Shown: one piece after another, positions 39,797-52,000 of the stretch
Numbering within the stretch: the first letter of the stretch is position 1
How the letters are laid out: every line of letters begins with the position of its first letter
NCBI GenBank assembly: GCA_034096865.1
Contig: JAWQFJ010000517.1
Coordinates: forward strand, 123,501-187,500
Length of the DNA: 64,000 nucleotides
Direction: 5' to 3'
DNA from: Theodoxus fluviatilis
Lineage: Eukaryota > Mollusca > Gastropoda > Cycloneritida > Neritidae
The notes under the pieces: model-generated
Told to the model about the DNA's origin: nothing
What the model saw: only the letters and a program-made list of their open reading frames with translations
Database searches by the model: none
Position numbers and translations under genes: made by a program

Positions 39797-41725
39797 ATAA
39801 TAATAATAATAAATAGCATTTATAACGCACATTTCTTGCAAGAACTCAATGCGCGGCATAGCCACATTTACACACAGTTACTAGTCAGTCATAGTCATAC
39901 TACATAGCACAACACTCGTACGACTATCATACCAGGACTTGAACAAAAACCTAGGAGGTTACAGAAAAGCAAGATGAAACGTATGGGTTTTTAACTGAGA
40001 TTTGAAAATGGACATAGTTGTTGCATCACATAGGCCAGCTGGCAGAGAATTCCAGACACTAGGGGCAATGAAACTGAAACTACGCTCTCTGAAAGACTTG
40101 GTACTATGCTTTGGAATTTTCAGAAGCTTTTCCCTTGATGAGCGGAGAGAATGGGAAGGATGATAGGTACAAAGGGAGGCCGAAAGATATGCCGGAAGGG
40201 TTGAATCAAAATGACGGTACGCCAAAACAGCAATTTTGTACTGGCAGGGGAAATTAACGGGAAGCCAGTGTAGATGTTTCAGGAGGGGTGTCGCATGATC
40301 GCGCTTGCCCTTCATAAGAACCAGATAGGCCGCACTGTTTTGAACTCGTTGCAGACGGTTTAGTTGTTCTGCCGGAAGACCCGCCAGGACTGAATTGCAG
40401 TAATCCAGTCGTGACGTGATCCTGGCAGTTACTAGCCTAGCACAGGTAGTGTCTGAAAGGTATTGACGGATTGATGCAATACGGTGCAGTTGAAGAAAAC
40501 ATGCACAGCATGTACTGCTAATCTGATCGTGCATGGACAGAGATACCTAACTGAGCTCTTGAATGGAATAGAGCTACTCCCAATGACTGTGGACTCACTC
40601 CCCACAAGCCCAAGACGTGATGGTGCATCGACAGGTAAAACTTCAGTTTTATCTGTGTTGAGCATCAGTTTGTTGCTGTTCATCCATGAAAGTACATCGT
40701 CAACACATGTCTCAATATCTGACTGCACAGAAGAAAAATAACCAATTTGTGCACTCTTTGACAATTCAGTGTCATCTGCATACTTATGAAAATCACACTC
40801 ATGTCTTGATATTACATCTGAAAGGGGTTGGGAGTACAATGTAAACAAAACAGAACCTAAGACAGAACCCTGTGGGACGCCAAAAACAAGTGGGGTTGGG
40901 GCTGACATGACGCCGTCAACAATGACGGACTGAGACCGATCATGAATGTAGGGCTTGATCAAGTGTATCGAACGCTGCACTGAGGTCCAACAACGCCATG
41001 AGTGACACGCGTTTCTCATCCGCGTTCATAAGCAGTCCATCAAGGACACTCAGTACAGCGGTCTCAGTGCTGTGACCCTTCCTGTACGCGGACTGGCATG
41101 CGTCCAACAAATCATTATCAGAGAGGTGCTTCTGTAACTGAGCCAGAACAACCTTTTCAAGAATCTTTGAAATAAATGAAAGATTTGACACCGGTCTATA
41201 GTTTTTCAGAACATTGCAGTCTAAACTAGGCTTTTTCAGAAGAGGAGTGACAACCACCTGCTTGAACTGTGCGGTGACAGAACCTGTGGAGAGAGAGGCA
41301 TTGACAATGTCAGTTATAAGCGGAACAAGATCATCAAGATGTTGCTTAGTGAGGGAGGTGGAAATGAGGTCCAAAATACAGCTCTTCGTCAGAGACTTAA
41401 TAATCAAGTGACATATGTACTTATGAGAAACGGTCAAAACAAGAAAAGATCGGTCCATCGTACACAGCAAAATCAGGTGGGTCACGAGAATGAGAGTCCA
41501 GATCTTCCCGGATCTGACTAATCTTGTTAGAGAAAAAAATCACAAAAACGTTCCAGGAGTTCTTCCCTAGGGATATCAGTGGGAAGAACTTTTGGCTTGC
41601 TCTGGCCTAGGAGTTCACCAGTCATGTGAAACAGTTGCTTGCTAGAAGAAGCGGTCGAGTTTATCCTGTCACTGAAATGTTTAATAAGAAATGATTGGTA
41701 CAACAACAATAAAGGCATGCAGTCC
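39797..41725 (-). mobile_element. CR1/L2-like LINE, 5'-truncated and broken
   Basis: The minus strand reads through shifting frames with reverse-transcriptase landmarks in order: NYRPVSNLSFISKILEKVV, SAYRKGHSTETAVL, LLDLSAAFDT, then GVPQGSVLG and YADDTEL (the catalytic YADD box), NTDKTEVLPV, and the thumb-like end DYCNSVLAGLPAEQLNRLQR and VWNSLPAGL. At least two frameshifts (near 40985 and 40525) and a gap of roughly 50 residues between LSAAFDT and the DRSQSV segment disable it. The endonuclease domain is absent. A 3' (ATT)n tail, seen as AATAATAAT at 39799-39812 on plus, is typical of the group. It lies in Par6 intron 2, antisense to the gene. Confidence 0.85.
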
Positions 41726-41759
41726 TGCAGTAAATCACAGTAGAATAGCTATGGCTACA

Positions 41760-42010
41760 CAAAAAAGGTAGTTATGGTTAGAGTAACCCAACCGACCCTC
41801 TTTTTTTCTGCCAACTAAAAAAAAAAATTGGGGTATAAAGGAAAACAATTTGACTAATCAACAAGCTGAATGCTGTCCCATTTTTCCTGCCTTATGAACT
41901 CTAAAGTATTGAAAAATATAAATGTTTTCAAAGAAAGAGAAATAATGATTTATGTTCAATTTGACATTCTCTAGTTAAAAAAAAACTAAAAAAACAAGTC
42001 AACCTACATT
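41760..42010 (+). repeat. Dispersed repeat family C, copy 4
   Basis: GTAGTTATGGTTAGAGTAAC start, CCGACCCTCTTTTTTTCTGC, AAACAATTTGAC, CTGTCCCATTTTTCCTGCCT, GAACTCTAAAGTATT, and a TTATGTTCAATTTGACATTC end, in the order of the other copies. Confidence 0.7.
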
Positions 42011-43450
42011 TGATTTTCCTATTGTTTGGTTTTGGCCTTAACAATCATTCTACAGAGAGGGTGATATTGGTCTGAGCATGAGAGTAAGATGGTAATAGTA
42101 GAAGTGGGCTTATGTAATGTGCCGATACTTCTCTGCTAACATTTAAAGTCGACAGAGAACAGGCAATTTCATTAGCTTGTAGCACAAACCAGTTCTCTCA
42201 ATTGCCAAAGAAAATTCACTGTACATATAGACGCAAGTCCCATTCACAGTGACATTGCTCACTATATGGATTTGTTTGCAAAATAACGAAGAGGTGGGGT
42301 TTTAAGCTATCAGATGCAGGTTTGGGAGAAGAGGGAGAGTGCACCAAAAAGATTACAAAGTCTTCCTTCTGATGACAACAACCGTTTAATAGTGGGTTTG
42401 GTAGCTGAAACTCACAAGTATACTCAGCAATGAGCAACATCCCAGAATCACTGCAATGACCTCCTCGGACACAATTTTTTCCCTGCAATTCCACCATACT
42501 GCAGTATCAGGCCCTCACAGTTTGGGAGGATCAGTCATGTGTGTGCTGCAGCTTTCCACTAATCTGACATCTTCATCTGATACCTCAGCCATCTCAGTGT
42601 TTCTATACGGGTCAGGCTGCCCTGAACTTAAGGCCTCTTACTTCAGGTAGGTGGTAGGGAGTTGTGTACAAACTTTGGTGGGGCTGTGATCTGATTTCTC
42701 TGCTTGAAGTTTTTACCCTTGAGGGCATGAGTTGTCCCACGTGACCCTCCCCAGGTTTGTTGGGGGTAGGGATAGACCCACTGCATCTGTCTCCCTAAGA
42801 AATCTGTAACAGGTATATAACTTGAGAAATAGAGATTTAACTTGCTTAATCTCAAAACGGCTCCAGTTATTTTCTTAATCAAGAGCAAAAATAGCCCACA
42901 AAGACTGATACTAGGCAGTAAAACTCCATCCCCGTCATCCAGTTTGTCTTGTAGTTGTGATTATAGAGGGAGAGCGTTTGGCTGGCTACAGAATGCATAA
43001 CACTCTACATGAAATTCTCCCCCATAAACCCTTTAAAAAAAAAAAGAAATGCCAGACTGGTATATGCTTTTTTTTTCTCCACATGGAGCTGTTACTATTA
43101 TGCTTCTCATGTCCAGATGAATTTAGGGATATCCAGTACCTTTCCAAATGGTGTTTCTTCACCAGCTTATTTTTGTATTGCTTTGAGGTTTAGATTTCTT
43201 CACATTTTGATATTTTTTCCCCTTCAACTTCAAGTGCAGAATTCACAACAATCCCCTTGTATTTTCATGTGGTTTAACATTTACTTTCACCTCTCACTGT
43301 TTTCTTTTACCAAGACTTAAAATGTTTCATTTTGGAATTCATCGTACAAATGCCTAATGTCCTGTCAAGTTCTTTGGGTTGGGGCCAAAATTAGACTTAC
43401 AGCATTGCCCATGTAATTTTCATAAGGCCAAAATAATAAATACTTGTGCT
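42011..43450. other. Par6 intron 2, no gene seen
   Basis: AT-rich sequence without exons that I can support. I looked for the semi-CRIB and PDZ motifs of Par6 (HRRVRL, LGFYIRD, PGIFISR) and did not see them here or elsewhere. Confidence 0.5.
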
Positions 43451-43454
43451 TACA

Positions 43455-43775
43455 CTGTAAGTTACAGCAGCCCGACCAACCATATTTTTGCCTACCAAAA
43501 CCTTTTTTTTAATCATGCGAAAAGAAAGAAATAAAGAAACTGATGGTAAACAATGAACTGCTTGCTGTCCCATCTTCCCTGCCCTGTGAGCACTCAGCGA
43601 ATCCACTTTTTATGTTTAAAAAAGTGTTTTCAATGAAAGATAGTTTGGTTTATGTTGAATCCAGCCTCATCTATAAAAAAATAAAAAGAAGGAAAAAGAT
43701 CAGGCCTACCAACCAACCTTTTTTGGGGGGTTTGTTTGTTTGTTTTCATGGTACCTTAACCACAATCTTTTACTT
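43455..43775 (+). repeat. Dispersed repeat family C, copy 5 (most complete)
   Basis: Starts TTACAGCAGCCCGACCAACC. It contains GGTAAACAATGAACTG, GTCCCATCTTCCCTGCCCTG, GAGCACTCAGCGAATCCAC and TTATGTTGAATCCAGCC, and ends CATGGTACCTTAACCACAA. The end word and the GTGGTTACC start of copy 2 are inverted relative to each other, suggesting short terminal inverted repeats. Confidence 0.7.
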
Positions 43776-43904
43776 TTTTTTAAAGGCCGAAAATGATAAT
43801 ATCCATAGGAAAATTGAGACTTGACTATCTCGTATTCTAATGAGTACTGGTGATTTCGTGATCAGTGGCCTGCCATAGCCAACAAAAACTGATAGACTGA
43901 AAAC

Positions 43905-43952
43905 TTCGTTCCTTCCTTCCTTTCTTCCTTCCTTCCTTCCTTCCTTCCTTCC
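43905..43952 (-). repeat. (CTTC)n microsatellite
   Basis: About 11 tetranucleotide units with one interruption. A (TG)n run follows at 44083-44108. Confidence 0.95.
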
Positions 43953-44507
43953 ATTGTTTTTGTCCTGTCTTCATCACAGAGGCTCTTTCTTGCTGGTTTA
44001 TTTGCACCTGATACTGATAGTGAGGAATAGGTATGTCATGGGTAAGTAAGCATGCACTTGTACTTGAGTCCACTTGTTCATATGTTTGTGTGTGTGTGTG
44101 TGTGTGTGCATGGGTGCATGCATGCCTGTGTGCATGGGTGCATACATGCACATGTATGCCTGTGTGTGCGTATGTGTGTGCGTGCATGCGTGTATCATTA
44201 TACATTTGTATGTGTTCTTTGGGTATTAAGTAATGCGGCTGGCTTTGTCCAAGCTGTCGTTAATTTAGAGGACAAGGAAAATTCTTCCTGCCTCAGCCTG
44301 GTATTGATTTGTTCAAATCCAGCTTAACTTACTCTGGGGCAGCTCTATGGAATTCACTGCCTAATGATGTAAAATGTATCTTCTTTTCCTGGCTATGTTC
44401 AAAGACAAATTCGGCATTAATTATTATATCTCTAGCATCAACCTACAACATAGTTTCACACACCTTCATCTAATGACTAGACAGTGCTATTAGTAAAAGT
44501 TTGGGGC

Positions 44508-47500
44508 CCCCCTGGCTTGTCACTGGAATGGGGCTCCTGGCTTGTCACTGGAATGGGCCTCCTGGTTTGCCACTGGAATGGGGCTCCTGGCTTGTCACTG
44601 GAATGGGCCTCCTGGCTTGTCACTGGAATGGGCCTCCTGGCTTGTCACTGGAATGGGCCTCCTGGCTTGCCACTAGAATGGGCCTCCTGGCTTATCACTG
44701 GAATGGGGCTCCTGGCTTGTCACTGGAATGGGCCTCCTGGCTTATCACTGGAATGGGCCTCCTGGCTTGTCACTGGAATGGGCCTCCTGGCTTGTCACTG
44801 GCTTGTCACTGGAATGGGCCTCCTGGTTTGCCACTGGAATGGGGCTCCTGGCTTGTCACTGGAATGGGCCTCCTGGCTTGCCACTGGAATGGGCCTCCTG
44901 GCTTGTCACTGGAATGGGCCTCCTGGCTTGTCGCTGGAATGGGCCTCCTGGCTTGTCACTGGAATGGGCCTCCTGGCTTGTCACTGGAATGGGCCTCCTG
45001 GCTTGTCACTGGAATGGGCCTCCTGGCTTGCCACTGGAATGGGCCTCCTGGCTTGTCACTGGAATGGGCCTCCTGGCTTGTCACTGGAATGGGACTCCTG
45101 GCTTGTCACTGGAATGGGCCTCCTGGCTTGTCACTGGAATGGGCCTACTGGCTTGCCACTAGAATGGGGCTCCTGGCTTGTCACTGGAATGGGGCTCCTG
45201 GCTTGTCACTGGAATGGGGCTCCTGGCTTGTCACTGGCTTGTCACTGGCTTGCCACTGGAATGGGGCTCCTGGCTTGTCACTGGAATGGGGCTCCTGGCT
45301 TGTCACTGGAATGGGCCTCCTGGCTTGTCACTGGAATGGGCCTCCTGGCTTGTCACTGGAATGGGCCTCCTGGCTTGTCACTGGAATGGGCCTCCTGGCT
45401 TGTCACTGGAATGGGCCTCCTGGCTTATCACTGGAATGGGCCTCCTGGCTTGTCACTGGAATGGACCTCCTGGCTTGTCACTGGAATGGGCCTCCTGGCT
45501 TATCACTGGAATGGGCCTCCTGGCTTGTCACTGGAAGTGGGCGTCCTGGCTTGTCACTGGAATGGGCCTCCTGGCTTGTCACTGGAATGGGCCTCCTGGC
45601 TTGTCACTGGAATGGGGCTCCTGGCTTATCACGGGAATGGGCCTCCTGGCTTATCACTGGCTTGTCACTGGAATGGGGCTCCTGGCTTGTCACTGGAATG
45701 GGCCTCCTGGCTTGTCACTGGCTTGCCACTGGAATGGGCCTCCTGGCTTGTCACTGGAATGTGGCTCCTGGCTTGTCACTGGAATGGGGCTCCTGGCTTG
45801 TCACTGGAATGGGCCTCCTGGCTTGTCACTGGAATGGGCCTCCTGGCTTGTCACTGGAATGGGCCTCCTGGCCTGTCACTGGAATGGGCCTCCTGGCTTG
45901 TCACTGGAATGGGCCTCCTGGCTTGTCACTGGCTTGTCACTGGAATGGGCCTCCTGGTTTGCCACTGGAATGGGGCTCCTGGCTTGTCACTGGAATGGGC
46001 CTCCTGGCTTGCCACTGGAATGGGCCTCCTGGCTTGTCACTGGAATGGGCCTCCTGGCTTGTCGCTGGAATGGGCCTCCTGGCTTGTCACTGGAATGGGC
46101 CTCCTGGCTTGTCACTGGAATGGGCCTCCTGGCTTGTCACTGGAATGGGCCTCCTGGCTTGCCACTGGAATGGGCCTCCTGGCTTGTCACTGGAATGGGC
46201 CTCCTGGCTTGTCACTGGAATGGGACTCCTGGCTTGTCACTGGAATGGGCCTCCTGGCTTGTCACTGGAATGGGCCTCCTGGCTTGCCACTAGAATGGGG
46301 CTCCTGGCTTGTCACTGGAATGGGGCTCCTGGCTTGTCACTGGAATGGGGCTCCTGGCTTGTCACTGGCTTGTCACTGGCTTGCCACTGGAATAGGGCTC
46401 CTGGCTTGTCACTGGAATGGGGCTCCTGGCTTGTCACTGGAATGGGCCTCCTGGCTTGTCACTGGAATGGGCCTCCTGGCTTGTCACTGGAATGGGCCTC
46501 CTGGCTTGTCACTGGAATGGGCCTCCTGGCTTGTCACTGGAATGGGCCTCCTGGCTTATCACTGGAATGGGCCTCCTGGCTTGTCACTGGAATGGACCTC
46601 CTGGCTTGTCACTGGAATGGACCTCCTGGCTTGTCACTGGAATGGGCCTCCTGGCTTATCACTGGAATGGGCCTCCTGGCTTGTCACTGGCTTGTCACTG
46701 GAATGGGGCTCCTGGCTTGTCACTGGAATGGGCCTCCTGGCTTGTCACTGGAATGGGCCTCCTGGCTTGTCACTGGAATGGGCCTCCTGGCTTGTCACTG
46801 GAATGGGCCTCCTGGCTTGTCACTGGAATGGGCCTCCTGGCTTGTCACTGGAATGGGCCTCCTGGCTTGTCACTGGAATGGGCCTCCTGGCTTGTCACTG
46901 GCTTGTCACTGGAATGGGCCTCCTGGCTTGCCACTGGAATGGGCCTCCTGGCTTGTCACTGGAATGGGCCTCCTGGCTTGTCGCTGGAATGGGCCTCCTG
47001 GCTTGTCACTGGAATGGGCCTCCTGGCTTGTCACTGGAATGGGCCTCCTGGCTTGTCACTGGAATGGGCCTCCTGGCTTGCCACTGGAATGGGCCTCCTG
47101 GCTTGTCACTGGAATGGGCCTCCTGGCTTGTCACTGGAATGGGACTCCTGGCTTGTCACTGGAATGGGCCTCCTGGCTTGTCACTGGAATGGGCCTCCTG
47201 GCTTGCCACTAGAATGGGGCTCCTGGCTTGTCACTGGAATGGGGCTCCTGGCTTGTCACTGGAATGGGGCTCCTGGCTTGTCACTGGCTTGTCACTGGCT
47301 TGCCACTGGAATAGGGCTCCTGGCTTGTCACTGGAATGGGGCTCCTGGCTTGTCACTGGAATGGGCCTCCTGGCTTGTCACTGGAATGGGCCTCCTGGCT
47401 TGTCACTGGAATGGGCCTCCTGGCTTGTCACTGGAATGGGCCTCCTGGCTTGTCACTGGAATGGGCCTCCTGGCTTATCACTGGAATGGGCCTCCTGGCT

Positions 47501-48150
47501 TGTCACTGGAATGGACCTCCTGGCTTGTCACTGGAATGGACCTCCTGGCTTGTCACTGGAATGGGCCTCCTGGCTTATCACTGGAATGGGCCTCCTGGCT
47601 TGTCACTGGAATGGGCGTCCTGGCTTGTCACTGGAATGGGCCTCCTGGCTTGTCACTGGAATGGGCCTCCTGGCTTGTCACTGGAATGGGGCTCCTGGCT
47701 TATCACGGGAATGGGCCTCCTGGCTTATCACTGGCTTGTCACTGGAATGGGGCTCCTGGCTTGTCACTGGAATGGGCCTCCTGGCTTGTCACTGGCTTGC
47801 CACTGGAATGGGCCTCCTGGCTTGTCACTGGAATGTGGCTCCTGGCTTGTCACTGGAATGGGGCTCCTGGCTTGTCACTGGAATGGGCCTCCTGGCTTGT
47901 CACTGGAATGGGCCTCCTGGCTTGTCACTGGAATGGGCCTCCTGGCTTGTCACTGGAATGGGCCTCCTGGCTTGTCACTGGAATGGGCCTCCTGGCTTGT
48001 CACTGGAATGGGCCTCCTGGCTTGTCACTGGCTTGCCACTGGAATGGGCCTCCTGGCTTGCCACTGGAATGGGCCTCCTGGCTTGTCACTGGAATGCTCC
48101 TGGCTTGTCACTGGAATGGGCCTCCTGGCTTGTCACTGGAATGGGCCTAG
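44508..48150. repeat. 25-bp satellite with higher-order structure in Par6 intron 2
   Basis: About 145 copies of CCTGGCTTGTCACTGGAATG plus GGCCT (25 bp), with variants GGGCT, TGCCA, TCGC, TATCA and short units where CTTGTCACTGG is directly doubled or tripled. Long blocks repeat: the triplet pattern CTTGTCACTGGCTTGTCACT then GGCTTGCCACTGG occurs at about 45230, 46365 and 47281 with similar sequence on both sides. The period is not a multiple of three and the unit lacks stops in the plus frames, so frames of up to 1236 codons result. They are not genes. Confidence 0.97.
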
Positions 48151-48298
48151 GGAACGGCAGCCTTGAGTTCCAGCTTAGAGGGTGGAGTGGGTAGGGGGAA
48201 AAAAGGAAAGGAAATGTGTGGTTATGGAAACCTGCCACAAAGACTGAATGTAAGAAAACACTACTGCCAAATTCAATATTGATAAAATGAAGGTTGTT

Positions 48299-48329
<31 letters not shown>

Positions 48330-48353
48330 CCCCCCCCCCCCCCCCCCCCCCCC
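48299..48353 (+). repeat. (CT)n and poly(C) tract
   Basis: About 28 bp of CT repeats followed by about 26 Cs. Assembly length uncertain. Confidence 0.95.
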
Positions 48354-48627
48354 CTCAACCCCAACCCCAAAGCAGACTCCTGGCCCTTTGCAAATGTGTC
48401 CACCCACTTTACTCCCAGTGGTTCCACCAGCAATTCTCCACACACTTTCTCTATCTCTTCTGCTGGGAACAAAGGGCTAGGTCAAGAGGGGCTTGGTCTC
48501 AGCCCTGTGATAAGACCCTGCAATTAGTGATAGCACTCTCTCCCCATGTCTCATTCCCACCAGCACTGGCTCCAACTCCTTCCCCTACTTGGTGGGGTAG
48601 TTGGCCTGCCCTCCTCTTTCTCTTATG

Positions 48628-48900
<273 letters not shown>

Positions 48901-49037
48901 CCCCTTCCTCTCTTCTCCCCCCACCCCCACCCCCACCCCACCCATTCCTCCCTGCTCACACCTGTACTTGTCCAGCAAGCATGAAGCTGGACCAATCAGA
49001 TATCTGCCTCTCATTTGCTTCCTCAGTTTCCTTGTTT

Positions 49038-52000
49038 TGTCTCCTGTCTTTCTGTGTGTCTCCTCTGCCTTGTGTGTGTCTGTCTCCTGCCTTTCTGTGT
49101 GTCACCTCTCCCTTGTGTGTGTCTGTCTCCTGTCTTTCTGTGTGTCACCTCTCCCTTGTGTGTGTCTCCTGTGTTTCTGTGTGTCTCCTCTCCCTTGTGT
49201 GTGTCTGTCTCCTGTCTTTCTGTGTGTCACCTCTCCCTTGTGTGTGTCTGTCTCCTGTCTTTCTGTGTGTCACCTCTCCCTTGTGTGTGTCTCCTGTGTT
49301 TCTGTGTGTCTCCTCTCCCTTGTGTCTGTCTCCTGTCTTTCTGTGTGTCACCTCTCCCTTGTGTCTGTCTGTCTCCTGTCTTTCTGTGTGTCACCTCTGC
49401 CTTGTGTCTGTCTGTCTCCTGTGTTTCTGTGTGTCTCCTCTGCCTTGTGTCTGTCTGTCTCCTGTCTTTCTGTGTGTCTCCTCTGCCTTGTGTCTGTCTG
49501 TCTCCTGTCTTTCTGTGTGTCTCCTCTGCCTTGTGTCTGTCTGTCTCCTGTCTTTCTGTGTGTCTCCTCTGCCTTGTGTGCGTCTGTCTCCTGCCTTTCT
49601 GTGTGTCACCTCTCCCTTGTGTCTGTCTGTCTCCTGTCTTTCTGTGTGTCTCCTCTCCCTTGTGTGCGTCTGTCTCCTGTGTTTCTGTGTGTCACCTCTC
49701 CCTTGTGTCTGTCTGTCTCCTGTGTTTCTGTGTGTCTCCTCTGCCTTGTGTCTGTCTGTCTCCTGTGTTTCTGTGTGTCACCTCTCCCTTGTGTCTGTCT
49801 GTCTCCTGTGTTTCTGTGTGTCTCCTCTGCCTTGTGTCTGTGTGTCTCCTGTGTTTCTGTGTGTCTCCTCTGCCTTGTGTCTGTCTGTCTCCTGTCTTTC
49901 TGTGTGTCACCTCTCCCTTGTGTCTGTCTGTCTCCTGTCTTTCTGTGTGTCACCTCTGCCTTGTGTCTGTCTGTCTCCTGTGTTTCTGTGTGTCTCCTCT
50001 GCCTTGTGTCTGTCTGTCTCCTGTCTTTCTGTGTGTCTCCTCTGCCTTGTGTCTGTCTGTCTCCTGTCTTTCTGTGTGTCTCCTCTCCCTTGTGTCTGTC
50101 TGTCTCCTGTCTTTCTGTGTCTCCTCTGCCTTGTGTCTGTCTGTCTCCTGTCTTTCTGTGTGTCTCCTCTGCCTTGTGTCTGTCTGTCTCCTGTGTTTCT
50201 GTGTGTCTCCTCTCTCTTGTGTCTGTCTGTCTCCTGTCTTCGTGTGTCTCCTCTGCCTTGTGTGCGTCTGTCTCCTGCCTTTCTGTGTGTCTCCTCTCCC
50301 TTGTGTGCGTCTGTCTCCTGTGTTTCTGTGTGTCACCTCTCCCTTGTGTCTGTCTGTCTCCTGTGTTTCTGTGTGTCTCCTCTGCCTTGTGTCTGTCTGT
50401 CTCCTGTCTTTCTGTGTGTCTCCTCTGCCTTGTGTCTGTCTGTCTCCTGTCTTTCTGTGTGTCTCCTCTGCCTTGTGTCTGTCTGTCTGTCTCCTGTCTT
50501 TCTGTGTGTCTCCACTGCCTTGTGTCTGTCTGTCTCCTGTCTTTCTGTGTCTCCACTGCCTTGTGTCTGTCTGTCTCCTGCCTTTCTGTGTGTCTCCTCT
50601 GCCTTGTGTCTGTCTGTCTCCTGTCTTTCTGTGTGTCACCTCTCCCTTGTGTCTGTCTGTCTCCTGTGTTTCTGTGTGTCACCTCTCCCTTGTGTCTGTC
50701 TGTCTCCTGTCTTTCTGTGTCTCCACTGCCTTGTGTCTGTCTGTCTCCTGTCTTTCTGTGTGTCTCCACTGCCTTGTGTCTGTCTGTCTCCTGTCTTTCT
50801 GTGTGTCTCCACTGCCTTGTGTCTGTCTGTCTGTCTCCTGTCTTTCTGTGTGTCTCCACTCCCTTGTGTCTGTCTGTCTGTCTCCTGTCTTTCTGTGTGT
50901 CTCCTCTCCCTTGTGTCTGTCTGTCTCCTGCCTTTCTGTGTGTCTCCTCTGCCTTGTGTCTGTCTGTCTCCTGTCTTTCTGTGTGTCACCTCTCCCTTGT
51001 GTGTGTCTCCTGTGTTTCTGTGTGTCACCTCTCCCTTGTGTCTGTCTGTCTCCTGTGTTTCTGTGTGTCTCCTCTGCCTTGTGTCTGTCTGTTTCCTGTG
51101 TTTCTGTGTGTCTGTCTCCTGTCTTTCTGTGTGTCTCCTCTCCCTTGTGTCTGTCTGTCTCCTGTCTTTCTGTGTGTCTCCACTCCCTTGTGTCTGTCTG
51201 TCTCCTGTCTTTCTGTGTGTCTCCTCTCCCTTGTGTCTGTCTGTCTCCTGTCTTTCTGTGTGTCTCCACTCCCTTGTGTCTGTCTGTCTCCTGTCTTTCT
51301 GTGTCTCCTCTGCCTTGTGTCTGTCTGTCTCCTGTCTTTCTGTGTGTCTCCTCTGCCTTGTGTCTGTCTGTCTCCTGTCTTTCTGTGTGTCTCCACTCCC
51401 TTGTGTCTGTCTGTCTCCTGTCTTTCTGTGTCTCCTCTCCCTTGTGTCTGTCTGTCTCCTGTCTTTCTGTGTCTCCTCTGCCTTGTGTCTGTCTGTCTCC
51501 TGTGTTTCTGTGTGTCTCCTCTGCCTTGTGTCTGTCTGTCTCCTGTCTTTCTGTGTGTCTCCACTCCCTTGTGTCTGTCTGTCTCCTGTCTTTCTGTGTC
51601 TCCTCTGCCTTGTGTCTGTCTGTCTCCTGCCTTTCTGTGTGTCACCTCTGCCTTGTGTCTGTCTGTCTCCTGTCTTTCTGTGTGTCTCCACTGCCTTGTG
51701 TCTGTCTGTCTCCTGTCTTTCTGTGTGTCTCCTCTCCCTTGTGTCTGTCTGTCTCCTGTCTTTCTGTGTGTCTCCTCTGCCTTGTGTCTGTCTGTCTCCT
51801 GTCTTTCTGTGTGTCTCCTCTGCCTTGTGTCTGTCTGTCTCCTGTCTTTCTGTGTGTCACCTCTCCCTTGTGTCTGTCTGTCTCCTGTGTTTCTGTGTGT
51901 CTGTCTCCTGTCTTTCTGTGTGTCTCCTCTGCCTTGTGTCTGTCTGTCTCCTGCCTTTCTGTGTGTCACCTCTCCCTTGTGTGTGTCTGTCTCCTGCCTT

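Noticed and set aside
39315..44483. Par6 CRIB and PDZ exons within the window
   Set aside because: Looked for the motifs HRRVRL, LGFYIRD and PGIFISR in the unique parts of intron 2 and found none; the remaining sequence is satellite.
44484..48194. Plus-strand open frames of up to 1236 codons (GPPGLSLEW-type repeats)
   Set aside because: Same cause, a 25-bp satellite open in all plus frames. No signal peptide, domain or flanking exon.
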